From contig NZ_CABJDN010000010.1 in NCBI RefSeq assembly GCF_902364365.1, positions 186,001 to 250,000 of the forward strand: a DNA stretch of 64,000 nucleotides. The letters are read 5' to 3'. The notes beneath the pieces are model-generated. The model had not been told where the DNA came from, made no database searches, and worked only from the letters and a program-made list of their open reading frames with translations. Position numbers and translations under genes: made by a program. The DNA comes from Bacteroides intestinalis (lineage in GTDB: Bacteria > Bacteroidota > Bacteroidia > Bacteroidales > Bacteroidaceae). Below, piece after piece: positions 44,654-56,100 of this stretch (positions are counted from its first letter, which is position 1; every line of letters starts with the position of its first letter).

Positions 44654-44692
44654 AATTGGGTTGACTTTCATTATCTAAAAGCCAACCCAATT
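44654..44692 (-). promoter_or_regulatory. Stem-loop in the GH2-GH51 gap
   Basis: A perfect 10-bp stem (44654-44663 with 44683-44692) with a 19-nt loop lies in the 327-bp gap 44483-44809. It is followed on the minus strand by an A/T-rich stretch but no T run. It may reduce read-through from GH2 into GH51. Nothing else was seen in this gap apart from the -7 box. Confidence 0.4.
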
Positions 44693-44809
44693 CAAATAGT
44701 CTAACGGCAGTTTTCCTTATCAAAGTTAAAGTGTAACAGCCAAAAGTTATCTTCCAATATTTATCTTATTTTGCAACACTTTTCGCGTTCCTAATCCACA
44801 ATCATTTTT

Positions 44810-47242
44810 TCAGTTAGTAACAATCACAATTGAAGCATCTTCCAGACCTTCAGCAGAGACTTTCACTTGTATTTCACCCTTCTCTTCATTGGGTTGCACA
44901 ATAGCGATGGCTCTTCCCCGGAAAGTATTGGGGGTGAGCGAGCGGAAACTTTTCATATCATCATAAGCTGCATTTCCACCTGCAATGACGGTTCCTTTCC
45001 CCATACACTCAATCTTGACAGGCAATGAAGTATCGGGAACTACGTTTCCGTCTTTGTCTACCAACTCTATCTTGACATAAGAAAGGTCATTCTTACAGGC
45101 TCTAATCTTATTCCGGTCGGCAGTCAGACGAATAGCGACAGGCTCTCCGGCAGTAGTTAACACAAACTCTTCCTTACCCTTTGAATTTACAGCTTTCAAA
45201 GTTCCCGGTTCATAAGGCACTTCAAAAGTAGCGGTATAGTCCTCTTTACCTGTCTCTTTCTCTCCAATGAGTGTATCGTTCAGATAAAGCTTCACTTTCG
45301 GGGAGCGACTGTATACATTCACTTTCATCGTTTGCCCCTCACAGCCTTTCCAATTCCAACTTACCAGTTCGTTAGGCCAGCCCCATCCGTTTACCACTTC
45401 TTTTTTGCCTTCGGGAACAGGGGCATGAACTGCCATAGTAATAGGACGTTCGCGCCACAGTACATCACGATAATAAGATTGAGGCTTCTTGTCACCGCAA
45501 AGGTCAATATCACCACACCAACCATTATACCAGGGCCAACCCATGAATTGTGTGTCATGCTCACCTTCTCCCAAATACGAGGCATGTGCCAATCCGGCCT
45601 CACCCAGGTAATCGATGGCAGTCCACACGAAATCACCTATTACATAGGGATGTTTCTCCACCAGATTCCAGTTCTGGGCAGCTTCTTTCGGATAAGACTC
45701 ACTACCGTAGATAATACGATCGGGGTAGGCAGCGTGATCGCTCTCATACTTCCGCCAGATATAGTTATAGCCGGCCACATCGAGATTTTTGAAGACCCGG
45801 TAAGAATCCTTATCCCAATTGTATTGACGTCTGTCCCAGAAATCATTGGAGCCGATGGTAGTGAAGCGAGAAGTATCATACTTACGGACAGTATTCACCA
45901 GTCTTTTAGAGATCAAGTCTCCCTCAGGTTCATCAGCACGTTGTTCCACCTCATTTCCGATGCTCCACATAATGATGGAAGGATGGTTCCGGTCACGACG
46001 AACGGAAGCTGCTAAATCATAATCGCTCCATTCATCGAAAAACTGGTGATAGTCCTGTTCACGTTTTGGTTTCTGCCATTGGTCGAAGGTCTCGTGAATT
46101 ACCAGCATACCCAATCTGTCGCAGGCATCGAGGAAATGCTCGGACACCTGATTGTGTGAGCATCTGATAGCATTGTAACCGTTGGCTTTCATAAGTTCCA
46201 CTTTCCGTTCTTCGGCACGGTCAATGGCAGCGGCTCCCAAGAGTCCGTTGTCATGGTGTATACAACCGCCTTTTAACTTCAAGGATTTGCCATTCAACAG
46301 AAAGCCTTTCTCTGCTGAGAAAGAGAGGGTACGGATACCGAAAGGAACAGAAATCTTATCATATTCCTTTCCGTTTGAAGAGAGAGATACTTCCGCAGTG
46401 TAAAGCACAGGAGTATCTACTGACCATAATTCGGGCTTTTTAATGGAGAAAGATGTTGCCACCGGAGTTTCCGTGGAAAGCTCTACGCCCTGAGAAGTTG
46501 AAAACACTTCATTTCCGTCGGGCGAATATATTTTAATACCTATTTTACCTGATTTATTTTGCAGGCCCTCATTATGTATAATCGTAGAGAATTTAATTAC
46601 AGCATCCTTTTTCCGGAGTTCGGAAGCATCGACAAAAGTATCCCATTTATCCAGATAAAGCTTATCTGTCTTTATCAGCCATACATGGCGGAAGATACCT
46701 GAACCGGCATACCAACGGCTATTGCGTCCGGCATTTACCGCTCTCACAGCAATTGTGTTCGGAGTGCCGGGAGCATTCAGGTAAGGAGTAATGTCTACTT
46801 TATAAGAAGTATATCCGTAAACATTGAAGTTGGCTTTCTTACCGTTTACCCATAACTCGGACTGATTATATACCCCTTCAAAATAGAGCACAATACGTTT
46901 GCCGGCATCAGCAGCAGAGAGAGTTAATTCCTTTCTATACCAGCCTTCGCCACCCACAGTCTGTCCCGTATCGATATCTCCTTCACTCATACGTGAAAAA
47001 GGACCGGCAGTAATACCTTCTTTTTGAAAAGGCAGAGGTTCTACACTCCAATCATGAGGAAGATCGAGAACTCTCCAACGACTGTCATTATATTCCGGCT
47101 GTTCGGCATTGGCCACAATACCTAAATGGAATTTCCAATCTTTATCGAAAAGAGTTTTTCTGTCGGAAGCGTGAAGAAAAGCGTCCGGCAGTAATGTGAA
47201 TAGCATCACACAAGAAAAAAGTAATTTGCTTGCTGTTCTCAT
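44810..47242 (-). CDS. GH2 beta-galactosidase-type enzyme (PUL 2)
   Basis: An exported glycoside hydrolase of 810 residues, family 2. Domains in order: signal peptide (ending DAFLHA), the sugar-binding jelly-roll domain (about 45-200), an immunoglobulin-like domain, the TIM barrel, then C-terminal DUF4982-like and immunoglobulin-like domains. The acid/base is E431 in WSIGNEVEQR and the nucleophile E515 in IIYGSESYP. The CSHNQ motif before the barrel core supports beta-galactosidase. Its last 30 residues match a pseudogene remnant at 56391-56510. The GH97 gene is 375 bp upstream. No consensus promoter in that gap, only a near match at 47351-47358. Confidence 0.93.
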   Translation of the reverse strand: MRTASKLLFSCVMLFTLLPDAFLHASDRKTLFDKDWKFHLGIVANAEQPEYNDSRWRVLDLPHDWSVEPLPFQKEGITAGPFSRMSEGDIDTGQTVGGEGWYRKELTLSAADAGKRIVLYFEGVYNQSELWVNGKKANFNVYGYTSYKVDITPYLNAPGTPNTIAVRAVNAGRNSRWYAGSGIFRHVWLIKTDKLYLDKWDTFVDASELRKKDAVIKFSTIIHNEGLQNKSGKIGIKIYSPDGNEVFSTSQGVELSTETPVATSFSIKKPELWSVDTPVLYTAEVSLSSNGKEYDKISVPFGIRTLSFSAEKGFLLNGKSLKLKGGCIHHDNGLLGAAAIDRAEERKVELMKANGYNAIRCSHNQVSEHFLDACDRLGMLVIHETFDQWQKPKREQDYHQFFDEWSDYDLAASVRRDRNHPSIIMWSIGNEVEQRADEPEGDLISKRLVNTVRKYDTSRFTTIGSNDFWDRRQYNWDKDSYRVFKNLDVAGYNYIWRKYESDHAAYPDRIIYGSESYPKEAAQNWNLVEKHPYVIGDFVWTAIDYLGEAGLAHASYLGEGEHDTQFMGWPWYNGWCGDIDLCGDKKPQSYYRDVLWRERPITMAVHAPVPEGKKEVVNGWGWPNELVSWNWKGCEGQTMKVNVYSRSPKVKLYLNDTLIGEKETGKEDYTATFEVPYEPGTLKAVNSKGKEEFVLTTAGEPVAIRLTADRNKIRACKNDLSYVKIELVDKDGNVVPDTSLPVKIECMGKGTVIAGGNAAYDDMKSFRSLTPNTFRGRAIAIVQPNEEKGEIQVKVSAEGLEDASIVIVTN

Positions 47243-47617
47243 AATATAAATATGATTTAAGTTTAATTATAACAATCTTCAATATACATTGGCTACCTTT
47301 TAATCTTATCCCAAAAGCCAGTTAATCCCCAAGGCATATTCTTAAAGTAGCAAAGTAAAAGCCAACTTATTCATTATAAAATACACAATAAAAAGGTAAA
47401 GGTATAAAAAAACTCCAAAATTCATTCTATTTTAAGCTTTTACAGAACTTAATATTTTCCTGTTAAGAGTCATCACCAATTCTATCTACGCTAATAAGGC
47501 AAATCTGCCGCATGCATATTCACTATAACATGCGACAGATTTCTATTACAAGTATACTGCAAACAATATTCTGTTTATTCACTCTCTAAGTTCTCCATCA
47601 TTACGATAACCTAGACT
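47243..47617. other. Intergenic region between GH97 and GH2
   Basis: A 375-bp A/T-rich gap. It holds the hairpin at 47501-47542 after GH97 and one imperfect -7-like sequence (TTACTTTG on the minus strand, 47358-47351). No open reading frame or repeat was seen. Confidence 0.5.
47501..47542 (-). terminator. Possible terminator after the GH97 gene
   Basis: A 14-bp stem with one mismatch (47501-47514 with 47529-47542) around a 14-nt loop. It lies 75 bp past the GH97 stop; the T tract is weak. Confidence 0.4.
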
Positions 47618-49510
47618 TCACTTTATCATAGCCACAAATCCACCACGCGGTAAACATTTTATTTCCAAATCAGTTTGTCCGTCCGACAAAGAAATATTTT
47701 CTTCAATAGCAAAGCTTCTGTCATCGGTTCCGTCTTTGAACAAAGAGATTTTTTTGCCACTTACAGGAATATTTTTCAGAGACGCACGAAGCATTCTCGG
47801 TTCATTGGTACCATTGATACCTGCAATATACCATACATCGCCTTTACGTCGTGCCATAACTACCTCAATTCCAGGATAACCAGCTAGAAGTTTCGTATCA
47901 TCCCAAGCTGTGGGCAGTTCCGATAAAAGGTGTTTTACCGCTTCCGGTAAATTATCATAAGTTGAAGGTCTATCGGGCATGTGCTGCAAAGCCGACTCAA
48001 AAATCACGGGTAATGCAAGTTCATGCCCATGCGATGTGATATGCGGATATTGTGAATCGGAAAAAGTTCCCGGTGTGTAGTCCATAGACCCTACCACATT
48101 TCTTGTGAAAGGCAACGTGGCATTATGTTCGGCAGCCTGGGCGGTTAATATCGGATTGTTATTATACCACTCTGCACCATATACTCCTTCCACCGACATC
48201 ATGTGAGGGTATGTACGTTGCCAGCCGCGAGGGATAGAAGCACCATGAAGATTAATCATCAGTTTATACTTCACCGCATCTTCAAGTAAATCCATATAAT
48301 AGTTCATGGTAGTAACACTATCACCCGTAAAAAAGTCTACTTTAATACCGGCAACCCCTATGTCACTCAACCATTTATATTCCTTCTCTCGATCCTCTTT
48401 CTTATTCAGCCGATACAAGGGACCGGGACCAAGCCAGCTTGTGCTCGAATTATACCATAGTAACGGTTTAATGCCCTGCTCCAAAGCATACTCCACTGCA
48501 TCCTGAAGGTTACCTCCATTTCCCATTTCATCCCATTCCCAGTCAATCAGATCGTAAGGCCACTTCATGCGGACAGCCAGGTCGATGTATTCTTTCACTC
48601 TCTGATAATCTTTGGAACCATGATTATATGCCCAGTAAATCCACGATACCATACCGGGGTTTATCCATTCCGTATCCTCTACTTTAGAAGGGTCGGAAAC
48701 ATCGGTCACCAATGTAGATTCTACCACATCGGACAAGTCTCCTATGATAAGCAGCCGCCAGGGAGATTCCCACAGACCATCACCAACCGGCTGCTTGTCA
48801 GCTAGGCGCACCCGATAACTATCACGATGATCGCCATTATACAGGAAAGAACCGCAATGCCCACGCCTGATATTTGCTTCCGTTATCAGCATGAACACTG
48901 AATCCTGCGGTTCAACAAGTACAGGATAGCCCCAAAAGTCAACTTCCGGATGGTCGGCAAGCTTTCCATCCGTGGATAGCGGAAAAAACTTTTCGTAACC
49001 TGGATCATACTGCTGTATCCACCTTTTGGCTCCTTCCGGAACAGTATATGTGGTGTACTCATGAATAACGTGTTCCTCATCGGCAACGGCATTTATTCTG
49101 TATTTAAAGGCAACTCCGTCATCATACACCCTGAATGCAACTTCCAGTATCTGGCCCGATTCATTCTCAAAAGAATAGACTCTTTCGGAAGCTTCGTTCA
49201 CACAATGGCTACGTTTTCCCGTTATCATCTTGTAGTCATCGGTTACACGCTTTACATCGGAAACGGATTTCAATTTCAAGTTTCCGGCTAATTTTCGTGC
49301 GTCTGTTTCCAAACCTAGTTTTGAACAGGAAAGAATACGTCCACCTTTATAATCCACTGAAAAAACAATCTCATCATAGGCACTTTCCTCTGCAAATTCC
49401 ATTGTGACCTTCAAGTTCCCGTCAGGAGAAACGACATCAAGCGTTTCCGTATGACACGAACTGATCATAACAGTAATCAGTATCACCCATGCTTTCCTTA
49501 ATAAACTCAT
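47618..49510 (-). CDS. GH97 family enzyme, probably alpha-galactosidase (PUL 2)
   Basis: A 630-residue lipoprotein (signal ending VMISSC) of GH97. An N-terminal beta-super-sandwich (about 20-260), a (beta/alpha)8 barrel (about 270-520) and a C-terminal sandwich can be followed. The barrel carries D392 in GIKVDFFTGD. In retaining GH97 alpha-galactosidases (the BtGH97b type) an Asp at this place is the nucleophile, whereas inverting alpha-glucosidases (SusB) use glutamates. The stretch YPHMMSVEGVYGAEWY also follows the alpha-galactosidase branch. A hairpin lies in the 217-bp gap to the upstream binding-protein gene. Family is sure; the activity is inferred. Confidence 0.9.
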   Translation of the reverse strand: MSLLRKAWVILITVMISSCHTETLDVVSPDGNLKVTMEFAEESAYDEIVFSVDYKGGRILSCSKLGLETDARKLAGNLKLKSVSDVKRVTDDYKMITGKRSHCVNEASERVYSFENESGQILEVAFRVYDDGVAFKYRINAVADEEHVIHEYTTYTVPEGAKRWIQQYDPGYEKFFPLSTDGKLADHPEVDFWGYPVLVEPQDSVFMLITEANIRRGHCGSFLYNGDHRDSYRVRLADKQPVGDGLWESPWRLLIIGDLSDVVESTLVTDVSDPSKVEDTEWINPGMVSWIYWAYNHGSKDYQRVKEYIDLAVRMKWPYDLIDWEWDEMGNGGNLQDAVEYALEQGIKPLLWYNSSTSWLGPGPLYRLNKKEDREKEYKWLSDIGVAGIKVDFFTGDSVTTMNYYMDLLEDAVKYKLMINLHGASIPRGWQRTYPHMMSVEGVYGAEWYNNNPILTAQAAEHNATLPFTRNVVGSMDYTPGTFSDSQYPHITSHGHELALPVIFESALQHMPDRPSTYDNLPEAVKHLLSELPTAWDDTKLLAGYPGIEVVMARRKGDVWYIAGINGTNEPRMLRASLKNIPVSGKKISLFKDGTDDRSFAIEENISLSDGQTDLEIKCLPRGGFVAMIK

Positions 49511-49660
49511 AATTTTTTCTTTTTATTATATAATTCTTTGATTGCAATTAATTATACCTACTATTATATTCCGATAGTTTCTCCATCCGGTAAGTTCGTT
49601 ACTGCCCTCATCAAGTAAATTAAAATGTATATAAGAAAGCGATATCAGACAGGTCTTGTT

Positions 49661-49698
49661 ATCGGAGGCAGTTAAAAGTGCTATAACATACCTCCGAT
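49661..49698 (-). promoter_or_regulatory. Stem-loop between the binding-protein and GH97 genes
   Basis: A perfect 8-bp GC-rich stem (49661-49668 with 49691-49698) with a 22-nt loop and no T tract, just after the binding-protein stop. It may weaken transcription of the hydrolases relative to the SusCD set. Confidence 0.35.
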
Positions 49699-49727
49699 CT
49701 AACCGTTCGAGTATTATTACTTATCTT

Positions 49728-51068
49728 CTATTCCAAGCCATAAACATACACCTCAGATAAAGAGCAATAGCCGTATCTATAACTACTTTCTATTCTGATT
49801 TTGATGTAACGGCCTTTTGACGATTTTATTCCAAAAAACTGAACATCAGCGATTTCTTCCATGGAGAAAGCTCCGATCTCTATCCAGTTTATCTTATCGG
49901 AACTTACATAATACTTGCAAAGTCCTGTATCAGTATATCCATTTCCCCTTTGTACCATAGCCAGCTGAGTAAAGGTATACTCTTTCTGAGCATCAATAAT
50001 CAGCTCATACGGAGGTTTATCTTCTCCATTTTGCCACTTCGAATGCCAGAATGTGGAAAGATCATCATCCAATACACACCCAGCCCTTCCGTTCACTGCA
50101 CCTTCACCGGATAATTCTTCAGAGGTAGCCTCTGCGGTCCAGCCTGTACGTTCCAATTTATGTCCCATTATGCGGAAGATCAAAAGACATAGAGCCTTCT
50201 CCTCTGAAACCTCAAACTGAGAAATCCCTGTAAGCCTTACAGGTAACATATAATCGCCAGGCTCTAAGTCCTCTCCTTTTATTGCGACTTCTAATTCTGC
50301 AGTAGTAACTCCCTCGATAAGTGTCATTGTTTCCGGCACTGTATAAGTCCTTTCAGGTAAAGTTCTGAAAAAAGTACCGTTGTTCAGATTATATTCTGCG
50401 ACATAGTCCTGATCTACTGCAAACTGACACTCCAAGTCCCACTTATTATCTACATCAAGACCGAATTTTATTTTTTCTATAAATGTAGATACAGAACCAT
50501 ACTCCTTCTGTTCCAATTCTGAAGACGAATCTGTGAATCCAATTGCTGGTGAAACCACAGCCTCCAGTCGCAAGAACAACTCACATCTATCAGCATTGAC
50601 GGAATCTGTTTCACTGCTAACTTGCAGAGGAAGTACCCATACAGCGTCCGGAGTATTCTCCATCATGGCTTTCACATTCTGAGGTTTCAGAGAGATATTA
50701 ACCAATTTATAACGGTCAGCAGGTGAGAAGTCCAAACGTGTAACATCCAGTGAATAACAACTCGCATCTATTAATTGATAGTTTATTCCTTCCGGTTCAC
50801 TATATTCCTTATCAAGTTCTGCCTGTGTCATCACATTGACGGTAACACTGGCTGCCTGATAAGGATCACTTCCTGATTTGATAACTGAGAATGTATATTT
50901 ATTATCATCCTCCGTATCATACAGAGTCAGTGATTGTTTACCACTATTATTCACATACAATATTTTGTGATACACTTCAGGTACCAATTTATCCAAGTCA
51001 TATTTTGAATCACCGCAGGCACCTAACACAATCAAGCTACCTGTCAATAAAATTGTTTTTAGTTTCAT
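49728..51068 (-). CDS. Surface glycan-binding lipoprotein (DUF1735 + F5/8 type C domain)
   Basis: A 446-residue lipoprotein (MKLKTILLTGSLIVLGAC). The N-terminal part is a DUF1735 domain (about 30-150, with YVNNSGKQSLTLYDTEDDN), as often found in proteins after SusD. A middle sandwich comes next. The last 140 residues form an F5/8 type C (discoidin) domain: NGRAGCVLDDDLSTFWHSKW, ending RIESSYRYGYCSLSEVYVYG. It is likely a SusE-like protein that holds glycan at the cell surface for the SusCD pair. It starts 20 bp after the SusD stop, so it is part of the same transcript. Confidence 0.88.
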   Translation of the reverse strand: MKLKTILLTGSLIVLGACGDSKYDLDKLVPEVYHKILYVNNSGKQSLTLYDTEDDNKYTFSVIKSGSDPYQAASVTVNVMTQAELDKEYSEPEGINYQLIDASCYSLDVTRLDFSPADRYKLVNISLKPQNVKAMMENTPDAVWVLPLQVSSETDSVNADRCELFLRLEAVVSPAIGFTDSSSELEQKEYGSVSTFIEKIKFGLDVDNKWDLECQFAVDQDYVAEYNLNNGTFFRTLPERTYTVPETMTLIEGVTTAELEVAIKGEDLEPGDYMLPVRLTGISQFEVSEEKALCLLIFRIMGHKLERTGWTAEATSEELSGEGAVNGRAGCVLDDDLSTFWHSKWQNGEDKPPYELIIDAQKEYTFTQLAMVQRGNGYTDTGLCKYYVSSDKINWIEIGAFSMEEIADVQFFGIKSSKGRYIKIRIESSYRYGYCSLSEVYVYGLE

Positions 51069-51088
51069 AAAGCATTATTTTTAGTTAA

Positions 51089-53104
51089 TCAATAACCTGG
51101 TGCTTGCACCAACTGGGGATTACTGTATAGTTCATCCATACCTTCCCTTGACCAAACCGGAAGCAAATACAACTTATCATCCCATTTGAAAGGTTGGTCA
51201 ATCAATGTCGGTTTATTGAAATCTTCAAAACTGGAATTAACTCTAAAACCATTCAAGCCATAACGTGTGCCGGCTCTAAGCATCTCCGGCGCAGTGGTCC
51301 AACGACGCAAGTCATAGTAACGGTGTCCTTCCTCGAAAAGCTCCACAAAGCGCTCATTACGTACCCAATCCGTCAAGGACATACTGCTGGTCAGGTCATT
51401 TTCCGTCAAATCACTGATTCCAGCCCGTTGACGGATTTCATTCAAATTTGCAAGGGCTTCTGTTGTATTGCCCAATGCTGCATGACACTCCGCTAAATTC
51501 AAGTAAAGCTCTGCCATACGGATAATTGGTCGTCTAGAAGCAGTATAAGTTTGAGTACCATCTGCTCCAAAATAGATATTCGGATCTATGAACTTCTTAG
51601 AAAGATAACCTGTTCCTACACAATTACGCGGACTTCCTGTATTAAATCCATTCGTATTGGTATTCTTGAAATTCATCCACAAAGAGCTGCCGTTATTTAT
51701 TTTTTGGGCATATTGGCAGCCGTCAAATACAATCCAGGCATAAAAACGAGCTTCACGGTTAGCATGTAACTTAATAATATCATTTTTTACGTCTTCCTGG
51801 TCCAAATTGTCTGTAGTTAATGAAGGACTTTCCACCCCTTCATAGAAACGGGTATACCACTCTGATTCCGGACAGAAATCAGCATCTTGGCTTGGCAATT
51901 TACCATTCTCTGTATAAAAATGCCGTACAGAATACAATGTAGGCGCGACACTCGCCCAACCTCCTACATAAATACCATTACTCTTTTTCGTAACTTTATT
52001 GGGTAAACGTTCTTCAACTCCTTGCCCTTTATTATTTTCGTCTTCCGAAATACGTTGTGCCCAAATAAGTTCTTTATTACTATCACCTTCATTAGCAGTT
52101 ACTAAATATTGGAACATACGTACACGTTCTTTAAATAAACGGTTTTCTTCCGTATCCTCCTCTTTTCCTGGAATAAATGGTAACCCCAAATCATCGCGTT
52201 CAGCCTTTTTATTTGCTGTCTCTATATCAAACAGCTGATGTCCTGCCTCTTTAGCAGCAGTCAATGCTTCTTGACAAGCAGTCAGGGCACGTGTCCATTT
52301 CTCACGGTTATAACTCATGCTCACCAATTCATTTCCATATCCTGGGGTCTCATATTCTTCATTCTTCCATTCCGGATGAGGGAATGAACCGTTCCACAGG
52401 GGAGAAGCTGCATATAACAACACACGGGCTTTCAAAGCCTTAGCCATTGTAGAAGTGGCACGTCCCAAATAATTAGTAGATCGTGTAGCAGGTAGCACAT
52501 TAGCTGACTGTTCCAACTTGCCCACTATATAATCAACGCAATAATCAAAGTGTGAACGTCCGGGAATTTCTGTATTTGCAATGTTAGGGTCTACTTTAGC
52601 GGGAATAATAGGACAGGGCCCAAAAGCTTGCAAAACCCGGAAGTGATAATAAGCTTCCAAAAAATAACATTCAGCTTTATATTCTTCCTTATCCTCTTGT
52701 GTTACTCCCGTAGGTTGAAGTTCATCAATCAGGCTTAGAAAATGATGGATGTATCCAATATAATTATAGCTGGGGGTCCAAATATTTGCATCATCACCTC
52801 CCCAACCATTGTAATAAGAAGGTGAAATAACTCCCCAAGCCACTTGCTGCTGATAATTTGAGAATTGAGGTGGAGCAGCTGTCTCATCCACAGATCTCTC
52901 AAAAGCATTATAACCATAGACCGTAGAGCGTGGAACTGCACCATAGCAACTATATAAGAACTTCAACGTAGCCTCTTGGTCCTTCATCGTATCTTTAAAA
53001 TCAGGCTGAGCCGGTGGAATTACATCCAGATAGTCACATGATACCAGACAACAGGAAGCTATTAGAACCTGTGTCATTCTGGTTATTTTATATATAAGTT
53101 TCAT
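51089..53104 (-). CDS. SusD-like outer-membrane lipoprotein (PUL 2)
   Basis: A SusD/RagB family lipoprotein of 671 residues (signal ending CCLVSC, then DYLDVIPP). It is longer than most SusD proteins (about 500-600). The extra length includes a segment around 290-430 with many acidic residues (GKEEDTEENRLFKERVRMFQ). The C-terminal signature PIIRMAELYLNLAECHAALG and RNERFVELFEEGHRYYDLRR is typical. It lies 29 bp after SusC and 20 bp before the binding-protein gene. Confidence 0.95.
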   Translation of the reverse strand: MKLIYKITRMTQVLIASCCLVSCDYLDVIPPAQPDFKDTMKDQEATLKFLYSCYGAVPRSTVYGYNAFERSVDETAAPPQFSNYQQQVAWGVISPSYYNGWGGDDANIWTPSYNYIGYIHHFLSLIDELQPTGVTQEDKEEYKAECYFLEAYYHFRVLQAFGPCPIIPAKVDPNIANTEIPGRSHFDYCVDYIVGKLEQSANVLPATRSTNYLGRATSTMAKALKARVLLYAASPLWNGSFPHPEWKNEEYETPGYGNELVSMSYNREKWTRALTACQEALTAAKEAGHQLFDIETANKKAERDDLGLPFIPGKEEDTEENRLFKERVRMFQYLVTANEGDSNKELIWAQRISEDENNKGQGVEERLPNKVTKKSNGIYVGGWASVAPTLYSVRHFYTENGKLPSQDADFCPESEWYTRFYEGVESPSLTTDNLDQEDVKNDIIKLHANREARFYAWIVFDGCQYAQKINNGSSLWMNFKNTNTNGFNTGSPRNCVGTGYLSKKFIDPNIYFGADGTQTYTASRRPIIRMAELYLNLAECHAALGNTTEALANLNEIRQRAGISDLTENDLTSSMSLTDWVRNERFVELFEEGHRYYDLRRWTTAPEMLRAGTRYGLNGFRVNSSFEDFNKPTLIDQPFKWDDKLYLLPVWSREGMDELYSNPQLVQAPGY

Positions 53105-53133
53105 ATTTCAATAATGTATTAAAAGATTTCTAT

Positions 53134-56100
53134 TTAAAATGTGAATTGAACACCCAAATTAAAAGTGCGTTGTAAAGGATAAGCGTTCCAAGCAAGCTCA
53201 GGATCCCATAACTTGAATGGGCTGAATACTGCCAGGTTATCTCCACTAAAATAAATACGACAGTATGGCAAACGGTAACCGATTTCCAATGTCTTAAAAC
53301 GAAGGAAGTTTCCGTTACGCAACCAATATGAACTATTCTGAAGATTGTTGGTAACATCTGATTTATTAATACCTAAACGAGGAAACCCAGCATTAGGATT
53401 AGGATTGTCTACCGACCAGTGATCATCAGCAATCCATTGCATCAAATTCCTTTCCACGGTTTCATCTTCTGTTCCATCACCACCGTTGGCAAGAAATGGA
53501 GCAATTCCACTATTAATGGTGATTTTACGCTTAGCAGATCCATTAAAGAAAACGCCAAAATCAAAGTTCTTATAAATTATATTTAAACCAAAACCATATT
53601 GTATACGGGGTATATGATTATAAGGGGACAGTAACACCTGATCTTCAGTAGTTATCTTACCATCGCCATTTATGTCACGATACTTGATATCACCTGGCAT
53701 GATATTGGTACCCAACTGCGATTGGTCTGCCCAATTAGCGACTTCCTCTTCACTAGTGAATAAACCTTCGGCTATGTAGCCGGTAAAGGTATTCAGAGGC
53801 TTACCCGTTTTAGTCTGCCACACATACGGATAGTTCGGTTCATCTACATATTTATATTCATTCTGATTATATGTAAAATTACCCCGGAAATCTACCATTA
53901 AGTCTTTTGCAATCTGCTTCGACCAGTTCACACTTAATTCAACACCATGATTTTCTACCTTTCCAATATTACTCCAAGGTAATGATCCCCAATATCCTAA
54001 CATATTCGGCCAGGAAGCACGTGCCATCAAAATCCGGTCACGAATATCATGGAAATATTCGAATGTAACATTCAACTGATTGAACAAAGATAAATCAACT
54101 CCCAAATTAAATTTCTTCACATGTTCCCATCCTGCATCCTGTATAGCCAAGATATCGAATGCCGGTCCGCTTTTTGAGGTCTCATTCGTAGGAAGCCCTG
54201 TCCAGAAATTAGGCCCCCAGCCCATGGTGACTTCATTTTGATACAAGAAATGGGGAGCTCTTCCGTCAAATGAGTCACTACCAACCAAACCGTAGGATGC
54301 TCTCAACTTAAAATGATTAATATACTTAGATATGGGTTCCCAAAACTTCTCAGAGCTTACAACCCAACCGACAGAAGCTGCCGGAAAGAATTCAAAACGA
54401 GTACCGGATGCCAAACGTTCAGAACCATTGTAACCGAAATTAAACTCAAATAAATAACGATTAGCATAGTCATACGTAAGACGTCCGGAATACCCCTGAT
54501 TACGATTCGGCAATACACCATTACGATATTCACGCATCATATACATCACCATAGCCGTCAGATTATGCTCAGAAAAGCTGCGTTTCCAGTCCAAACGTGC
54601 ATCAAAATAAAATGTTTGATCAGAGTTACGAGTTATATCGGACTGGCTCAAATACTGATCACCAGTACGTAATAATTGCATTTCATAATCATTTGTATCC
54701 GGATTCCAAGAACCTTCTTTTACTTTATAAAAGTAAGATGTAATAGAACGGTTATAGGAGGATTCTGACCAGTTTTTAAAATTTACCAAGGCTTTTGCTG
54801 TTAATCCCTTAGTAATAAAACTTAAATCTTGATTCAAACTCAACGAAGTATTCAAAGTATTGAAGTTAACTTCTTTGTATGAGCTCATCATATATTCATA
54901 CGGGTTTTGTCCAAATTTGCCAGGCTTTACTTCAATGTTACCAAAACGGATAAATCCATCATCCCCTTCCTGTTGCGGGAAATAAGCAGGAAAAGCAACA
55001 GGGTTAGCACGCATGACGGACTTGTACAGATCCGAAGTTGAGTAGTTGGGACCTTTCAGATTACCTATCTGAGCCATCATTCGTAAATCTACAGTTGTAG
55101 TACTAGTCAATTTATAGGAAATATTATTCTGAAAATTATATTGCCAGTTATTGATATTATTGTTGTAATAGTACTTTGGTGCATCAAGCAACCCGGCATC
55201 ATGGTTAGCTTGTAAACTCATATAATAAGTTACACGAGAACCGCCACCCTGTACATTTACATTGGCACGTTGGTTAAAGTTACCTTTTTTAAAAATTAAA
55301 TCGAACCAGTCTACATCGGGATACACATAAGGATTAATACCTGATTCAGTATTCAGAATTTGCTCCTCGGTATACTTGGGAGATGAAATCGGAACCAGAC
55401 TTCTTGCTTGTGCTGCTTCATTATAACTTCTCATAAAAGTAGCACCATCTGCAAACTGTGTCACTTTCGTGGGCTTAAAATAAGATACCTCCAATGAAGC
55501 ATTCACAGTAGCTTTCGTATTCTCCTGCCCGTTCTTTGTTGTTACCAGCATAACACCGTTTGCACCACGATTACCATAAATGGCTGTTGCCGAGGCATCT
55601 TTCAACAAAGAAAAACTTTCAATAGATTCTGCTGGAATACGATTTAAATCAGAAGATGAGATTTCGATTCCGTCCAACAGAATTAACGGGGTGGCAACTC
55701 CGCCAAAAGTATTAATACCACGAATATAGAATTCAGAGGTAGATCCCGGTTCGCCACTGTTTACCATAGATACAACTCCGGAGAGTTTTCCTGCAAAAGA
55801 ACTGGTCAGAGAAGAAGAAGGTGCCTTCAACGTGGCCCCCTTCACCGTAGCAATAGAACCCGTTACTGAAACCTTTTTCTGTGTACCTTGTCCTACAATT
55901 ACAACTTCATCTAGCATTTCATTGTCCGAATCCATTTTTACGGTTATCACACCAAGGTCACCTACCACTAAAGTCTGTGTCTTATATCCAATATAAGAGA
56001 ATACTAACTCTGTCTTACTAGTTACATCAATCTGGAATTTACCATCAACATCTGTAATAGTACCGCCTTCTGCTCCGTTTACTTTTACATTTACCCCAAT